Shown piece by piece: positions 15,216 to 24,829 of a stretch of DNA of 64,000 nt. The position numbers and the translations under genes are program-made. The notes beneath the pieces are model-generated. The model was not told the DNA's origin, made no database searches, and saw only the letters and a program-made list of their open reading frames with translations. The stretch's first letter is position 1, and each line of letters opens with the position of its first letter. The DNA is from Alphaproteobacteria bacterium (GTDB taxonomy: Bacteria; Pseudomonadota; Alphaproteobacteria; Micropepsales; Micropepsaceae), in NCBI GenBank assembly GCA_016125165.1, contig WGMH01000003.1, positions 1-64,000 on the forward strand, read 5' to 3'.

Positions 15216-17939
15216 TCAAACCAGCGCCCCGTGACAATGCTTGAACTTCCGGCCTGAGCCACAGGGGCAGGGTGCATTGCGTTGCACTTTGCCCCATGTG
15301 CGCGGGTCGTTGGAATCCACCGGAACATTGTCCAGCCGCACGACGCGTTGGCCACTTTCGCCCGCATCGCCCGCCTCGTCTTCGCCCGTGAACGGGTCGA
15401 CATGGTGCGCGTGCATTTCGCGTGGAGCCGCATTTTCCAGCGCCAGCTGGTCTTCCTCGGCGCGGAATTCGATCTGCATAAGCTGACGCGTCACATCCGT
15501 ACGCATCTTGCTCAAGAGTGCCTCGAACAGCGTGAAGGCTTCGCTCTTGTATTCGTTCAGGGGATCACGCTGGCCATATCCGCGCAGGCCCACATATTGG
15601 CGAAGGTGATCGAGATTGACGATGTGTTCGCGCCAGTCGTGATCCAGTGTCTGCAGCAGGATTGCCTTCTCGATGTACCGCATCGTGTCGGGGCCGGTAT
15701 TGGCAGCGCGTTCGGCGGCCTTGGAATTTACGGCCTTCAGGATCCGCTCGCGCACTTCCTCTTCGGCAATGCCTTCTTCCTTCGTCCAGTCGACGATAGG
15801 CAGATCGATGCCGAAGGTGCGTTCAATTTCCTCGTGCAGCCCCGTGGCGTCCCACTGTTCGGCATAGGCCCTTTCCGGAATGTGGCGCGTCACCAGCTCA
15901 TCGACGACTTCCTCACGGAATTCCGCGATCTGGTCGCTCACATCGTCAGCACCCATGATCTCCTTGCGTTGCTCGAAGATCACCTTGCGCTGGTCGTTCA
16001 GCACGTTGTCGTATTTGAGGATGTTTTTGCGGATTTCGAAGTTACGCGCCTCGACCTTCTGCTGCGCCTTTTCAAGGGCCTTGTTCACCCACGGATGGGC
16101 GATGGCTTCGCCTTCTTCGAGGCCAAGCCGCGTCAACATGGAATCCAGCCGTTCCGAACCAAAGATGCGCATCAGGTCGTCCTGAAGGCTCAGGAAGAAT
16201 TTGGAGGCACCGGGGTCGCCCTGGCGTCCCGAACGGCCACGAAGCTGGTTGTCGATGCGGCGGCTTTCGTGCCGCTCGGTGCCGATCACATAAAGTCCAC
16301 CCGCCGCGAGCGCGCGCTCCTTGTCAGCGGCAACTTCTGCTCTGATTTGTGCCGACCGGGACTTGATCTCGTTCTCGTCTATCAGTCCGCCCAGCTCGTT
16401 GCGGATGCGCATGTCGGCATTGCCGCCAAGCTGGATGTCCGTGCCACGGCCAGCCATGTTGGTGGCGATTGTCACCGCGCCGGAAACACCGGCCTGTGCC
16501 ACAATCGCGGCTTCCTGCTCGTGATATCGCGCATTCAGCACGTTGTGCTTGATCTTGCGCTTCTTCAGCAGCGCCGAGAGCTGCTCCGACTTTTCGATGG
16601 ACGTCGTGCCGACCAGAATGGGCTGACCCTTGCGGCGGCATTCCTCGACCAGCTTTATGATGGCCTCGTTCTTTTCATCGACGGTACGATAGACTTCATC
16701 GTCATGATCGATGCGCGCCACCGGCACATTGGTTGGCACTTCGATCACATCGAGCTTGTAGATATCCATGAACTCTGCGGCTTCGGTCAGCGCCGTACCG
16801 GTCATGCCGCCCAGTTTGTCATAGAGGCGGAAATAGTTCTGGAACGTGATCGAGGCGAGCGTCACATTTTCCGGCTGAACGGCGGCATTTTCTTTTGCCT
16901 CCAGCGCCTGATGCAGGCCATCCGAATAGCGCCGGCCTTCCATCATGCGGCCGGTGAATTCGTCGATGATGACGACCTTGCTGTCCTTGACGATATAGTC
17001 GCGATCCTTCTGGAACAGCTTGTGCGCCTTTAGCGCCTGGTTGACGTGGTGAACGATGTTGATGTTTTCGATGTCGTAGAGATCGCCGGTTTCCAGCAGC
17101 CCTGCCGTGCGCAGCAATTCCACCATATGCTCATTGCCGGCTTCCGTGAGCGTGACCTGGCGCTGCTTTTCGTCGAGTTCAAAATCTTCCGCAACAAGCG
17201 AGGGTATCAGCGTGTCCACGGCGCGATAGACTTCGGTCTGGTCTTCGGTCGGGCCGGAAATGATGAGTGGCGTTCGCGCCTCGTCGACGAGAATGGAGTC
17301 CACTTCGTCCACGATGGCATAGCTGTGCCCGCGCTGAACCATTGTGGCAATGGAGTATTTCATGTTGTCGCGCAGATAGTCGAAACCGAACTCGTTGTTC
17401 GTGCCGTAGGTCACGTCCGCGGCATAGGCCTGTTTGCGCTGATCGTCGGTGAGCCCGTGAACGATGCAGCCCGTCGAAAGGCCGAGGAATCCATAGACCT
17501 GACCCATCCATTCGGCGTCGCGGCGGGCGAGGTAGTCGTTCACCGTCACCACATGCACGCCTTCCCCGGCGAGCGCGTTCAGATAAACCGGAAGGGTCGC
17601 CACCAGCGTCTTGCCTTCGCCGGTCTTCATTTCGGCGATGCAGCCCTGATGAAGGACGATGCCGCCCATGAGCTGCACATCGAAATGGCGCTGTCCGAGT
17701 GTCCGCTTGGCCGCTTCTCGCACCGTCGCGAATGCTTCGGGCAGGATGTCTTCCAGTGTTTCGCCGTTGGCGAGGCGTTCCTTGAACGCCGGGGTAATGG
17801 CGCGAAGTTCCTCGTCCGACTTCTTCACGAAGTCCGGCTCAAGGGCGTTGATCTCCGCCACGATCTTCCACATCGGCTTGAGCTTGCGCTCGTTGGAAGA
17901 ACCAAAAAGCCGTTGGGCAATATTCGAAAGACCGAGCAT
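15216..17939 (-). CDS. secA: Preprotein translocase ATPase SecA
   Basis: A 907-residue motor that drives unfolded preproteins through SecYEG. Walker A ([11 protein letters not shown]), the [19 protein letters not shown] box, the second nucleotide-binding motifs ([23 protein letters not shown]) and the C-terminal zinc-binding [14 protein letters not shown] tail that contacts SecB are all present. ATG 17939 gives the standard [14 protein letters not shown]-type start with GAGGA six bases upstream; the frame is open 53 codons further but not family-like. It is divergent from argJ across 227 bp. The foldase (PpiC-type) gene that often sits between secA and argJ in this class is absent. Confidence 0.98.
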   Translation of the reverse strand: MLGLSNIAQRLFGSSNERKLKPMWKIVAEINALEPDFVKKSDEELRAITPAFKERLANGETLEDILPEAFATVREAAKRTLGQRHFDVQLMGGIVLHQGCIAEMKTGEGKTLVATLPVYLNALAGEGVHVVTVNDYLARRDAEWMGQVYGFLGLSTGCIVHGLTDDQRKQAYAADVTYGTNNEFGFDYLRDNMKYSIATMVQRGHSYAIVDEVDSILVDEARTPLIISGPTEDQTEVYRAVDTLIPSLVAEDFELDEKQRQVTLTEAGNEHMVELLRTAGLLETGDLYDIENINIVHHVNQALKAHKLFQKDRDYIVKDSKVVIIDEFTGRMMEGRRYSDGLHQALEAKENAAVQPENVTLASITFQNYFRLYDKLGGMTGTALTEAAEFMDIYKLDVIEVPTNVPVARIDHDDEVYRTVDEKNEAIIKLVEECRRKGQPILVGTTSIEKSEQLSALLKKRKIKHNVLNARYHEQEAAIVAQAGVSGAVTIATNMAGRGTDIQLGGNADMRIRNELGGLIDENEIKSRSAQIRAEVAADKERALAAGGLYVIGTERHESRRIDNQLRGRSGRQGDPGASKFFLSLQDDLMRIFGSERLDSMLTRLGLEEGEAIAHPWVNKALEKAQQKVEARNFEIRKNILKYDNVLNDQRKVIFEQRKEIMGADDVSDQIAEFREEVVDELVTRHIPERAYAEQWDATGLHEEIERTFGIDLPIVDWTKEEGIAEEEVRERILKAVNSKAAERAANTGPDTMRYIEKAILLQTLDHDWREHIVNLDHLRQYVGLRGYGQRDPLNEYKSEAFTLFEALLSKMRTDVTRQLMQIEFRAEEDQLALENAAPREMHAHHVDPFTGEDEAGDAGESGQRVVRLDNVPVDSNDPRTWGKVQRNAPCPCGSGRKFKHCHGALV

Positions 17940-18166
17940 GAACGTCCTCGTGGGGGCCGGTAGGGCCAGGAATTGCCGCGGGGCCAGGACCGCGAAATGG
18001 GCGGCGCCGGGCAAACGCGCAGGGTCCGGCGGCGGTATCCGCCCCGGAATAGCTGGGGGAGAGATAAGAACGGGTTTCCCCCTTGTCAATTCAGGCATTT
18101 TGGCCGTAATGCGCGAGCCGCGCGGGGCACAGAATTGTCATGAAACCGCCCGCAGGGAGGGTAGTC

Positions 18167-19471
18167 ATGTCCAAACCCGGGCGGGGGCGCGCCAGCAAGC
18201 CAAAAGCCGCGGCAAAGGCCTCGGAACCTGCCAAGGCGGCCCATCCTGTCTCGCCGCTGGCACCCAAGCGGTTCGCCAAATTGCCGCCACTTGCGGGCGT
18301 CCGCCTCGCCACAGGCGCGGCCGGTGTCCGTTACAAGGGCCGCACGGATGTCCTGTTGGCGGTCATAGCGCCGGGAACCCAGGTCGCGGGTGTGTTCACC
18401 AAATCGCGTACCGCTTCCGCTCCGGTCGACTGGTGCCGCATGGCGCTGGAGCACGGCGAATGCCGGGCGCTGGTGGTGAACAGCGGCAATGCCAACGCCT
18501 TCACCGGCAAGGCCGGTTTCGAGGGCGCCCGCGCCGTTGCCGAGTCTGCCGCCGCTGTTGTGGGCTGTCGCAGTCTGGATGTCATGCTGGCGTCCACAGG
18601 CGTCATTGGTGAGCCGCTTCCGGCAGAGAAGATCACCGCGATCCTCGGAACGCTCGCTGAGCATGGAAATGCTAGCGGCTGGCAGGCCGCCGCCGAAGCC
18701 ATCATGACCACCGATACCTATCCCAAACTGGCCACCGCTTCGGCCGAAATCGACGGGCACAAGGTCACCATCAATGGTATCGCGAAGGGCTCCGGCATGA
18801 TTGCGCCCGACATGGCGACGATGCTGTCCTTCGTGTTCACCGACGCCAATATTCCCGCCAAGGTGCTTCAGGAGCTTTTGTCCGAAGGCGTGAAGTCTTC
18901 GTTCAACGCCATCACCGTGGACAGCGATACATCCACATCCGACACGTTGCTTCTGTTCGCCACGGGCAAGGGCGGCAGGCATCCTGCGATCAAGAAGGCC
19001 AATGACAAGACACTCACGGACTTCAGGCACAAGCTCAATGCCTTGCTGCAGGATCTTGCTCTGCAAGTGGTTCGGGATGGCGAAGGCGCGCAAAAGCTGA
19101 TCCGCATTGACGTTACCGGCGCGGAGAGCGACGGCGCTGCCCGTACCATTGCGATGTCGATTGCCAACTCGCCACTGGTAAAAACCGCAATCGCGGGCGC
19201 GGATGCGAACTGGGGCCGCATCGTCATGGCGGTGGGCAAGGCCGGCGAGAAGGCGGACCGCGATCGCCTGAAGATCGCGTTCGGCAAACAGGTGGTTGCC
19301 GAGAAGGGACAGCGCGCAGCGAAATATGACGAAGCCGCCGCGACCAGAGCCGTCTCCGGTCAGGACGTTGAAATCACCGTGGATATCGGGATCGGCAAAG
19401 GTTCCGCCCGTATATGGACTTGCGATCTCACCCACGGTTACATCGACATCAACGGCTCTTACCGAAGCTGA
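18167..19471 (+). CDS. argJ: Bifunctional ornithine acetyltransferase / N-acetylglutamate synthase
   Basis: A 434-residue enzyme of arginine biosynthesis that transfers acetyl from N-acetylornithine to glutamate and, in bifunctional forms, also uses acetyl-CoA. It self-cleaves before the catalytic Thr of the [14 protein letters not shown] motif, which is intact. A basic Ala/Lys-rich N-terminal extension of about 35 residues precedes the core. ATG 18167 has a GGGAGGG site; ATG 18140 is an upstream alternative. It is followed by mutT 52 bp downstream. Confidence 0.96.
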   Translation: MSKPGRGRASKPKAAAKASEPAKAAHPVSPLAPKRFAKLPPLAGVRLATGAAGVRYKGRTDVLLAVIAPGTQVAGVFTKSRTASAPVDWCRMALEHGECRALVVNSGNANAFTGKAGFEGARAVAESAAAVVGCRSLDVMLASTGVIGEPLPAEKITAILGTLAEHGNASGWQAAAEAIMTTDTYPKLATASAEIDGHKVTINGIAKGSGMIAPDMATMLSFVFTDANIPAKVLQELLSEGVKSSFNAITVDSDTSTSDTLLLFATGKGGRHPAIKKANDKTLTDFRHKLNALLQDLALQVVRDGEGAQKLIRIDVTGAESDGAARTIAMSIANSPLVKTAIAGADANWGRIVMAVGKAGEKADRDRLKIAFGKQVVAEKGQRAAKYDEAAATRAVSGQDVEITVDIGIGKGSARIWTCDLTHGYIDINGSYRS

Positions 19472-19523
19472 AGACAATTCTTAAGCGGCCCTTAACGCAC
19501 ATCTGTCAGGATTGTCGCTGGTC

Positions 19524-19931
19524 ATGAGCGAAAAGCGCATCGTTCTCGTTGTGGCCTGCGCACTGATAGATGCCGATGGGCGCGTGCTGATTGCACAACG
19601 CCCCGAAGGCAAGAGCATGGCGGGGTTATGGGAATTTCCGGGCGGCAAGGTGGAACCGGGCGAAACGCCCGAACAGACTCTGATCCGCGAACTGGCGGAA
19701 GAGCTTTGCATCACCGTGAAGGAAGCCTGTCTGGCGCCTTTCAGCTTTGCCTCGCACAGCTACGCGGACTTTCACTTGCTGATGCCGCTCTACGTGTGCC
19801 GGCGTTGGGATGGAACGGTTACGGCCCGGGAGCATCAGGCGCTGAAATGGGTGCGACCCAACGCCTTGCGCGACTATCCGATGCCGCCAGCGGATTTGCC
19901 GCTGATCCCCATGCTCGTCGATTTGCTTTGA
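19524..19931 (+). CDS. mutT: MutT-type Nudix hydrolase
   Basis: A 135-residue protein with a complete Nudix box (GGKVEPGETPEQTLIRELAEEL; Gly, Glu, Arg-Glu and Glu-Glu positions all kept) following a short strand-rich N-terminus. MutT hydrolyses 8-oxo-dGTP and so limits transversions; other small Nudix substrates are possible. The argJ-mutT order is common in alphaproteobacteria. Its stop overlaps the TTG start of the Flp pilin gene by 4 bp (19928-19931). Confidence 0.9.
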   Translation: MSEKRIVLVVACALIDADGRVLIAQRPEGKSMAGLWEFPGGKVEPGETPEQTLIRELAEELCITVKEACLAPFSFASHSYADFHLLMPLYVCRRWDGTVTAREHQALKWVRPNALRDYPMPPADLPLIPMLVDLL

Positions 19932-20077
19932 GCGCATTGCTGCGCGATGCGCAGGGCGCCACCGCTATCGAATATGCAATGGTCGCCGGTGGGATTTCCG
20001 TCGTCATTCTCGCGGTGGTGAATCTGCTCGGCACCAACGTGAAATCGTTGTTCGATCAGCTTCCCGGCCTGTTCTAG
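19928..20077 (+). CDS. Orphan Flp/Fap-type pilin (49 aa)
   Basis: A 49-codon gene reading Met-Ser-Ala-Leu-Leu-Arg-Asp-Ala-Gln-Gly-Ala-Thr-Ala-Ile-Glu-Tyr onward, then a hydrophobic helix and a short polar end. The GATAIEY block with Gly cleavage site and Glu+5 is the signature of Flp type IVb pilins, which CpaA/TadV-type peptidases process. The best start is TTG 19928, which overlaps the mutT stop (TTGA) and gives a normal short leader. An ATG within the helix (19978) would destroy the motif. No tad/cpa genes are nearby. The stop shares CTAG with the convergent methyltransferase gene. Confidence 0.8.
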   Translation: MSALLRDAQGATAIEYAMVAGGISVVILAVVNLLGTNVKSLFDQLPGLF

Positions 20078-20937
20078 CGCCGCGTCGGGTCAGCCTTTTC
20101 GCCGGCAGGCAATTCCTGCGTTCCCAAAGCATCGGCAAGGCGCATCTTCGCGGCCCCGGGACGCAAGGGTTTCTGCTGGCTCTCGTGCGGCGACCATCCC
20201 GTGAGATAGATAACTTCAAACGTTGCACGCAGTCGACCGTCTGCTTCGGCGTGTTCGCTGGCATAGCGTGCCAGTGTGGCCGCGAGCACGTTGCGCGACA
20301 GCGGCTTTTTCAGGCGTTCGTGCAGCGCATTGGTTTCGCCAAGTGCGCGCAAGTCCGCAACCAGTCCGTCGAATTTTCGATAGCGCACCAAGGTCCGTTC
20401 CACGTCCGCGACGGGCAAGGCGAATCCCGCGCGCTGCAAAAGCCCGCCCAGATCGCGCACATCGGCAAAGGGCGCCACGCGCGGGCTGATCCCGCCGCTG
20501 GCATCCAATTCCCCCGCCGCAAAGGCCTGCCTCAATTCACTCAGCGTCTCGCCACCGAATAGCGCCGCGATAAACAGTCCGTCCGGTTTCAGGCATTGAC
20601 GGATCTGCACCAGCGCGCCGGGCAGATCATTCACGGCATGCAACGCCAGAACACTCACAACGAGATCGAAACTCCCGGGCGCGAAGGGCAGGGCTTCCTC
20701 GTCGGCGCTCCAGGCAAAACTGCGTGTCCAGTTCTCGGCAGAAGGTTTCAAATGCAGGAAGGACTCGTCCCGCGATGACAGATCAAGGGCATTCTGGAAG
20801 CGACGGTTCACCGTGCCGATGCGCATGGCCAGATGTTCGGCCACATCTTCAACCAGAAAACTGGCGACCCCGCGCCGCGCCGCGCGCAGGCGGTGCAGCG
20901 CATAGGTCTTGCGGTCGAAGATGTGCGGCACGCTCAT
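20074..20937 (-). CDS. SAM-dependent methyltransferase, BioC/NDUFAF5-like
   Basis: A 287-residue class I methyltransferase-fold protein that opens with the family-typical IFDR (Met-Ser-Val-Pro-His-Ile-Phe-Asp-Arg) and includes DLVVSVLALHAVNDLPGAL and a LKPDGLFIAALFGGETL-type block. Closest known groups are BioC (malonyl-ACP methyltransferase) and NDUFAF5 (arginine hydroxylase of complex I). In alphaproteobacteria this gene sits divergent from comF-grxC-nitrilase, as here, which supports the NDUFAF5-like group. Motif I is weak (SSRDESF region rather than a clear GxGxG), consistent with that group. Function is therefore tentative. Confidence 0.75.
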   Translation of the reverse strand: MSVPHIFDRKTYALHRLRAARRGVASFLVEDVAEHLAMRIGTVNRRFQNALDLSSRDESFLHLKPSAENWTRSFAWSADEEALPFAPGSFDLVVSVLALHAVNDLPGALVQIRQCLKPDGLFIAALFGGETLSELRQAFAAGELDASGGISPRVAPFADVRDLGGLLQRAGFALPVADVERTLVRYRKFDGLVADLRALGETNALHERLKKPLSRNVLAATLARYASEHAEADGRLRATFEVIYLTGWSPHESQQKPLRPGAAKMRLADALGTQELPAGEKADPTRR

Positions 20938-20973
20938 GGCGCGTTCCTATCGCATATCGGATAGAATGGGGCC

Positions 20974-21747
20974 ATGGCGCTGTTGCAGACACCATTGCCT
21001 TCGCACCTCGCGCGCCTGGGAAGCCGGGTGCTCGATGTCGTGTTTCCCCCGCTCTGTCTCAAGTGCCGCGCCGCGGTGGCGGACAATGGCAATCTTTGCC
21101 CTGAATGCTGGCTCACCATCGCCTTCCTCGATGGACCGTGCTGCGATTGCTGTGGCCTGCCTTTCGAGGCGGATCTGGGGCCCGGAACGGTATGCGGCGG
21201 CTGTCTGGCGCGACCGCCGCACTATGCGCGTGCGCGCTCGGTGATGCGGTACGAGGAGGCGAGCAAGGCGCTCATTCTGGCCTTCAAGCGTGCAGACCGC
21301 CTTGAGCTCGTGCCGCCTTTCGCGCGCTGGCTCGAGCGCAGCGGTCGGGGGCTTCTGACGGAGTGTGACCTGATCGTGCCGGTGCCGCTGCATCCGCTTC
21401 GGCTCTGGCAGCGTCGCTACAACCAGTCCGCGCTTCTGGCCGCGGCACTGGCACGGGCAAGCCGCAAACCATGGGTGCCCGAACTGCTGCGCCGCCGCCG
21501 CGCCACACCTAGTCAGGGAACAATGACTTCCGCCAAGGCACGCCGCCGCAACGTCATGGGCGCATTCCGGGTAGAGGCCCGCCACCGCCCGGTATTGAAG
21601 GGCCGCACGGTGCTTCTGGTGGACGATGTGATGACAACTGGCGCAACACTGGATGCGTGCGCGCGCGCCTTGCGCCGTGCAGGAGCCGCGACGGTCCTGG
21701 CCGTGACGCTGGCGCGCGTTGTGCGCCCGCTGACAGACCCTATATAA
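20974..21747 (+). CDS. comF: ComF family phosphoribosyltransferase-like protein
   Basis: A 257-residue protein with an N-terminal double zinc ribbon (Cys pairs in LCLKCRA, LCPEC, CCDCC and CGGC, about residues 27-75) and a C-terminal type I PRTase domain with the PRPP-binding signature VLLVDDVMTTGAT. ComF proteins take part in DNA uptake or single-strand DNA processing in naturally competent bacteria, and the gene is widespread outside them. It begins the comF-grxC-nitrilase run and is divergent from the methyltransferase (36-bp gap). Confidence 0.88.
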   Translation: MALLQTPLPSHLARLGSRVLDVVFPPLCLKCRAAVADNGNLCPECWLTIAFLDGPCCDCCGLPFEADLGPGTVCGGCLARPPHYARARSVMRYEEASKALILAFKRADRLELVPPFARWLERSGRGLLTECDLIVPVPLHPLRLWQRRYNQSALLAAALARASRKPWVPELLRRRRATPSQGTMTSAKARRRNVMGAFRVEARHRPVLKGRTVLLVDDVMTTGATLDACARALRRAGAATVLAVTLARVVRPLTDPI

Positions 21748-21783
21748 ATTCGTGGAGAGGGCCTCGAGTCAAAGGAACCCTGT

Positions 21784-22038
21784 ATGCCGCCGATCAGGAT
21801 TTACACCACACCCATCTGTCCCTATTGCGCGCGGGCGAAATCGCTCCTCAAGAAGAAGGGTGCCGCTTTCGAAGAAATCGATGTCTTCATGGACAGCGAT
21901 TTGCGCGCGGAAATGGAGCGCATTTCCGGTCGCCGCACCGTCCCGCAAATCTTCATTGGCGAAAAGCACATTGGCGGTTGCGACGATCTGATGGCGCTTG
22001 AGAGCGCCGGCGAACTCGATCCGCTCCTGCAAGGCTGA
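21784..22038 (+). CDS. grxC: Glutaredoxin 3 (dithiol)
   Basis: An 84-residue thioredoxin-fold protein with active site Cys12-Pro-Tyr-Cys15, the TVPQIF cis-Pro loop and the GGCDDL glutathione-binding turn. It reduces protein and mixed disulfides using glutathione. Size is typical for GrxC. It lies 36 bp after comF and 3 bp before the nitrilase gene, so these are one operon. Confidence 0.95.
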   Translation: MPPIRIYTTPICPYCARAKSLLKKKGAAFEEIDVFMDSDLRAEMERISGRRTVPQIFIGEKHIGGCDDLMALESAGELDPLLQG

Positions 22039-22041
22039 TGC

Positions 22042-22863
22042 ATGACCAAGCTTCATGCTGCCTGCATACAGTTGCGTTCGTCTGATGACGTCGCGGAGAA
22101 CATCGCAACGACGCGTGCACTCGTTCGCGAAGCCAGGGCGCGTGGCGCACAGTTCATCGCCACCCCCGAAAACACGACGCTGATGGCGCCCGATGGCGGT
22201 GCAAAGCTCGAACGCAGTTTCAGCGAAGATGGCGACCCGGCATTGCCGGTGTTTCGTGCGCTGGCCGAAGAGCTTGGCATCTGGCTGATGATTGGTTCGC
22301 TCGCCATAAAAGTGAGCGCAGACAAGACTGCCAACAGATCCTTCTTGATCGATCCGCGTGGCAAGATCGCAGCGCGGTATGACAAGATTCACCTTTTCGA
22401 CGTGAACCTGCCGTCTGGCGAGAGCTATCGCGAATCCAATACGGTCGCGGGCGGCAACAGGGCCACACTTGCCGAAACGCCCTTTGCGAAGATCGGCATG
22501 ACCGTCTGTTATGACCTGCGCTTTCCGCATCTGTATCGCGCGCTGGCGCAAGGCGGTGCCGGGATTCTTACCGTTCCTTCAGCGTTCACCGAAACAACCG
22601 GCAAGGCGCACTGGCATGTGCTGTTGCGCGCCCGCGCCATTGAGAACGGGGCCTTCGTAATTGCGCCGGCGCAGGGCGGAACGCATGCCAATGGCCGCAA
22701 GACGTTTGGCCATAGCCTGATTATCGCTCCATGGGGCGACGTGCTGGCGGAAGGTGGCGTTGAGCCGGGCGTGTTCGACGCGGTGATCGAACTCGATCAG
22801 ATAGCCGACGCGCGCAGCCGGATACCCAGTCTTCAGCACGACAGAGAATATCTGGAGCCGTAG
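22042..22863 (+). CDS. Carbon-nitrogen hydrolase (Nit family)
   Basis: A 273-residue nitrilase-superfamily enzyme with the catalytic triad Glu43 (TPENTT), Lys115 (DKIHLFD) and Cys156 (TVCYDLRFP). The GRKTFGHSLIIAPWG stretch is typical of the Nit1/Nit2 branch. Enzymes of this branch include omega-amidase and deaminated-glutathione amidase; its position directly after grxC fits a link to glutathione repair, though that is inference. The operon appears to end at the hairpin at 22882-22907. Confidence 0.9.
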   Translation: MTKLHAACIQLRSSDDVAENIATTRALVREARARGAQFIATPENTTLMAPDGGAKLERSFSEDGDPALPVFRALAEELGIWLMIGSLAIKVSADKTANRSFLIDPRGKIAARYDKIHLFDVNLPSGESYRESNTVAGGNRATLAETPFAKIGMTVCYDLRFPHLYRALAQGGAGILTVPSAFTETTGKAHWHVLLRARAIENGAFVIAPAQGGTHANGRKTFGHSLIIAPWGDVLAEGGVEPGVFDAVIELDQIADARSRIPSLQHDREYLEP

Positions 22864-22881
22864 CCTGCGGCCGCAAAGGAA

Positions 22882-22907
22882 AGAGCGCGGGATTTCTCCC
22901 GCGCTCT
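22882..22907. terminator. Bidirectional hairpin between nitrilase and collar genes
   Basis: An 11-bp perfect stem (AGAGCGCGGGA / TCCCGCGCTCT) with a TTTC loop lies between two convergent genes, 18 bp after one stop and 21 bp from the other. On the minus strand it is followed by TTTCCTTT, so it best fits termination of the collar-gene transcript. Confidence 0.75.
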
Positions 22908-22928
22908 CGCAGCAGTACAAGCAAATGT

Positions 22929-23519
22929 CTATGGGCGCTGTGGAAAGTCTCCGGACGTTGCCACGCAATAGCGCAACGCCAGTGAAGGCTGATGCTGATC
23001 GAAGGGCTGGTTACCACCGGTAACGCCCACGGCGGTCATTGCCATCGTCACATTTGGCGTCCCGGTGGAGTAAATTACCTGCCCGACCGGATAGGTTGCC
23101 ATGGCCGTGCCCGTCGGGGATGCAGCCGTGCCTCCATCGCTCGTTGCATTATACGAATGCGAATGGGCCGGCATCTCTGAGATGAGCAGCGTCGTTGTCG
23201 CCGTACCGAGAGATTCGCCCAGCTCCGAAACTGGAAGTCCGGGGCCGGTGCCGACACCCATCACCGCACGGCCGTTGATGTTCGGCAATCCGAATGTCAC
23301 CCGGCAATCGCCGCCATAGGTGCAGCCATAGAGCGAAAAAAGTGCCGTATTCGAGGCAATGGACAAGATCTGTCCTGATGCATCTGCCCATCGATACGGG
23401 CAGAACGTGAATCCGGCGGGCATGATCTGTCCGAGGAGTGGTTCGGCCTGCGCAAGCACTGGCGATGCAGACAGAAATGTCAGCAATGCCGTTGCGGTGA
23501 AAAGCCTTGAGCGCTTCAT
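22929..23519 (-). CDS. Exported tail-collar-domain protein (copy 3 of 3)
   Basis: A 196-residue protein with a signal peptide (about 1-24, cleavage after Ala-Gln-Ala) and a phage tail-collar domain (PF07484/MdpB type): LGQIMPAGFTFCPYRWADASGQ, then the SLYGCTYGG turn and FGLPNINGRAVMGVG. An ALRYCVA strand closes the protein. Cys in FCP and RYC are shared with the two paralogues and could form a disulfide. Collar domains normally belong to phage tail fibres, but MdpB-like secreted forms are known in bacteria, with unknown roles. A CAGGAG site precedes the start. Confidence 0.85.
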   Translation of the reverse strand: MKRSRLFTATALLTFLSASPVLAQAEPLLGQIMPAGFTFCPYRWADASGQILSIASNTALFSLYGCTYGGDCRVTFGLPNINGRAVMGVGTGPGLPVSELGESLGTATTTLLISEMPAHSHSYNATSDGGTAASPTGTAMATYPVGQVIYSTGTPNVTMAMTAVGVTGGNQPFDQHQPSLALRYCVATSGDFPQRP

Positions 23520-23562
23520 GATAATTCTCCTGTATTCCGAATTGGACTTGTGTGCGGTGCGG

Positions 23563-24162
23563 TCAGTTGCGCGACGGGAAAACCCCGGTCAGCGCCACGC
23601 AATAGCGCAGCACAGTTGATGGCTGATATTGGCTGAACGGTTGATTGCCGCCCGTATTGCCGATCACGCCATTGTTCATGACGGTTGAGGCATTGCCGGT
23701 TGAATAGAAATTCACCGGAAAAGCGGACGGAACCGCGCCGAGAATATTCCCTGAAGGCGTATTGGTCGACGTTTCCGTCGAACTCGCCATCATCAGATGC
23801 ATGTGCGCGGGCATCTGTGCGACCGTGAGCGTCGTGGTTGGGGTGCCCAGCGGTGTGCCCTGATCGACGGTTGGCAAACCTGGACCGGTGCCTTGGCCGA
23901 TCATCACGCGGGCATTCATGTTGGGAAGTGCAAACGTGCTGACGCCATTGCCGCCATACGTCGTACCGAACAGAGCGAATAATGCCTGATTTTGTGCGAT
24001 CGATAGAGTTTGACCGCTCGCATCTGTCCACCCCTTGGGACAGAAGGAGAATCCTACGACCATCATTTGGCCCAAAAATTGGTCCTGCGCCTGTGCAAAT
24101 GCAGGGCTGGCTACTGCGACAGACAATCCTGCCGCAAGCGCTGCTAAGCGAAGCCGTTTCAT
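23563..24162 (-). CDS. Exported tail-collar-domain protein (copy 2 of 3)
   Basis: A 199-residue paralogue of its neighbours. Residues 1-23 are a signal peptide. The collar domain reads LGQMMVVGFSFCPKGWTDASGQ, LFALFGTTYGG and FALPNMNARVMIGQGTGPGLP, and the end LRYCVALTGVFPSRN parallels copy 3. The middle segment (about 115-165) is Ser/Thr/Pro-rich and diverged. The start ATG 24162 has GGAGG six bases upstream; the frame is open further upstream but without a site. It lies 43 bp before copy 3, so co-transcription is likely. Confidence 0.87.
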   Translation of the reverse strand: MKRLRLAALAAGLSVAVASPAFAQAQDQFLGQMMVVGFSFCPKGWTDASGQTLSIAQNQALFALFGTTYGGNGVSTFALPNMNARVMIGQGTGPGLPTVDQGTPLGTPTTTLTVAQMPAHMHLMMASSTETSTNTPSGNILGAVPSAFPVNFYSTGNASTVMNNGVIGNTGGNQPFSQYQPSTVLRYCVALTGVFPSRN

Positions 24163-24241
24163 TAGTACCTCCAGATTTCGTGATTGCGTTCGCATGAATT
24201 GGCAGCGGAACCGCGAGCGGCTCCTCACTGCGCACTCGCGT

Positions 24242-24829
24242 TTAATTTTGCGATGGATAAATCCCTTGGGTGGCGATGCAGTAGCGCAGCGAGATCGTCG
24301 GCTGATATTCATCGACGGGCATGTTGTTTCCCGATGTCGTGATAATCCGCGCGTTCATCGGCACGCTCGGCGTTGACTTGGAGTAGACAGGCGCGGTGCC
24401 TGTTCCCAACAGGCTGTTGCTGGGTGACTTGGTTGACGGCGCCATTGCGGATGCACCCGCTGTATGATTGTGCGAAGGAAGGTTCTGCACCGTCAGCGTG
24501 ATTTCGGGAGCGCCGAACATTTGACCCTGGATCGCCGTCGGCAAACCGGCGGCAGAGCCTTGGCTGACAACCACGCGTCCGCGCAGGTCGGGGACGCCAA
24601 ATGTCTGGACGCCGTCGCCGCCGTAGGTCGTCCCGTAAAGGTTATAGAGAACCTCGTTTTGCGAGATCGGCAGCAGTTGGCCAAATGCTTCGGCGTATCC
24701 AACCGGACAGAAAGTATAGCCGACCAATATTAGCTGGCCGACATATGGCGTACTTTGTGCTGCGACAGGTGATGTGAAGGCAAACGCGGCAGTTGCCGCG
24801 GATGCCAAAAGCATACTCAGGCGTTTCAT
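24242..24829 (-). CDS. Exported tail-collar-domain protein (copy 1 of 3)
   Basis: A 195-residue paralogue, first in the transcribed order. It has a signal peptide (about 1-24), the collar block (VGQLILVGYTFCPVGYAEAFGQ, LYNLYGTTYGG, FGVPDLRGRVVVSQG) and the LRYCIATQGIYPSQN ending. It is the most diverged copy: the second Trp region is Tyr-Ala-Glu-Ala. A GGAGGGG site precedes ATG 24829. It lies 79 bp upstream of copy 2. No portal, tape-measure or baseplate gene is near, so this is not a prophage remnant by context. Confidence 0.87.
   Translation of the reverse strand: MKRLSMLLASAATAAFAFTSPVAAQSTPYVGQLILVGYTFCPVGYAEAFGQLLPISQNEVLYNLYGTTYGGDGVQTFGVPDLRGRVVVSQGSAAGLPTAIQGQMFGAPEITLTVQNLPSHNHTAGASAMAPSTKSPSNSLLGTGTAPVYSKSTPSVPMNARIITTSGNNMPVDEYQPTISLRYCIATQGIYPSQN

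Noticed and set aside
15282-17033. A 583-codon frame antisense to secA
   Set aside because: Shadow of secA, no start site or domain.
22929-24829. A prophage remnant suggested by the tail-collar domains
   Set aside because: All three proteins have signal peptides, no other phage gene is present and the flanks are core genes.
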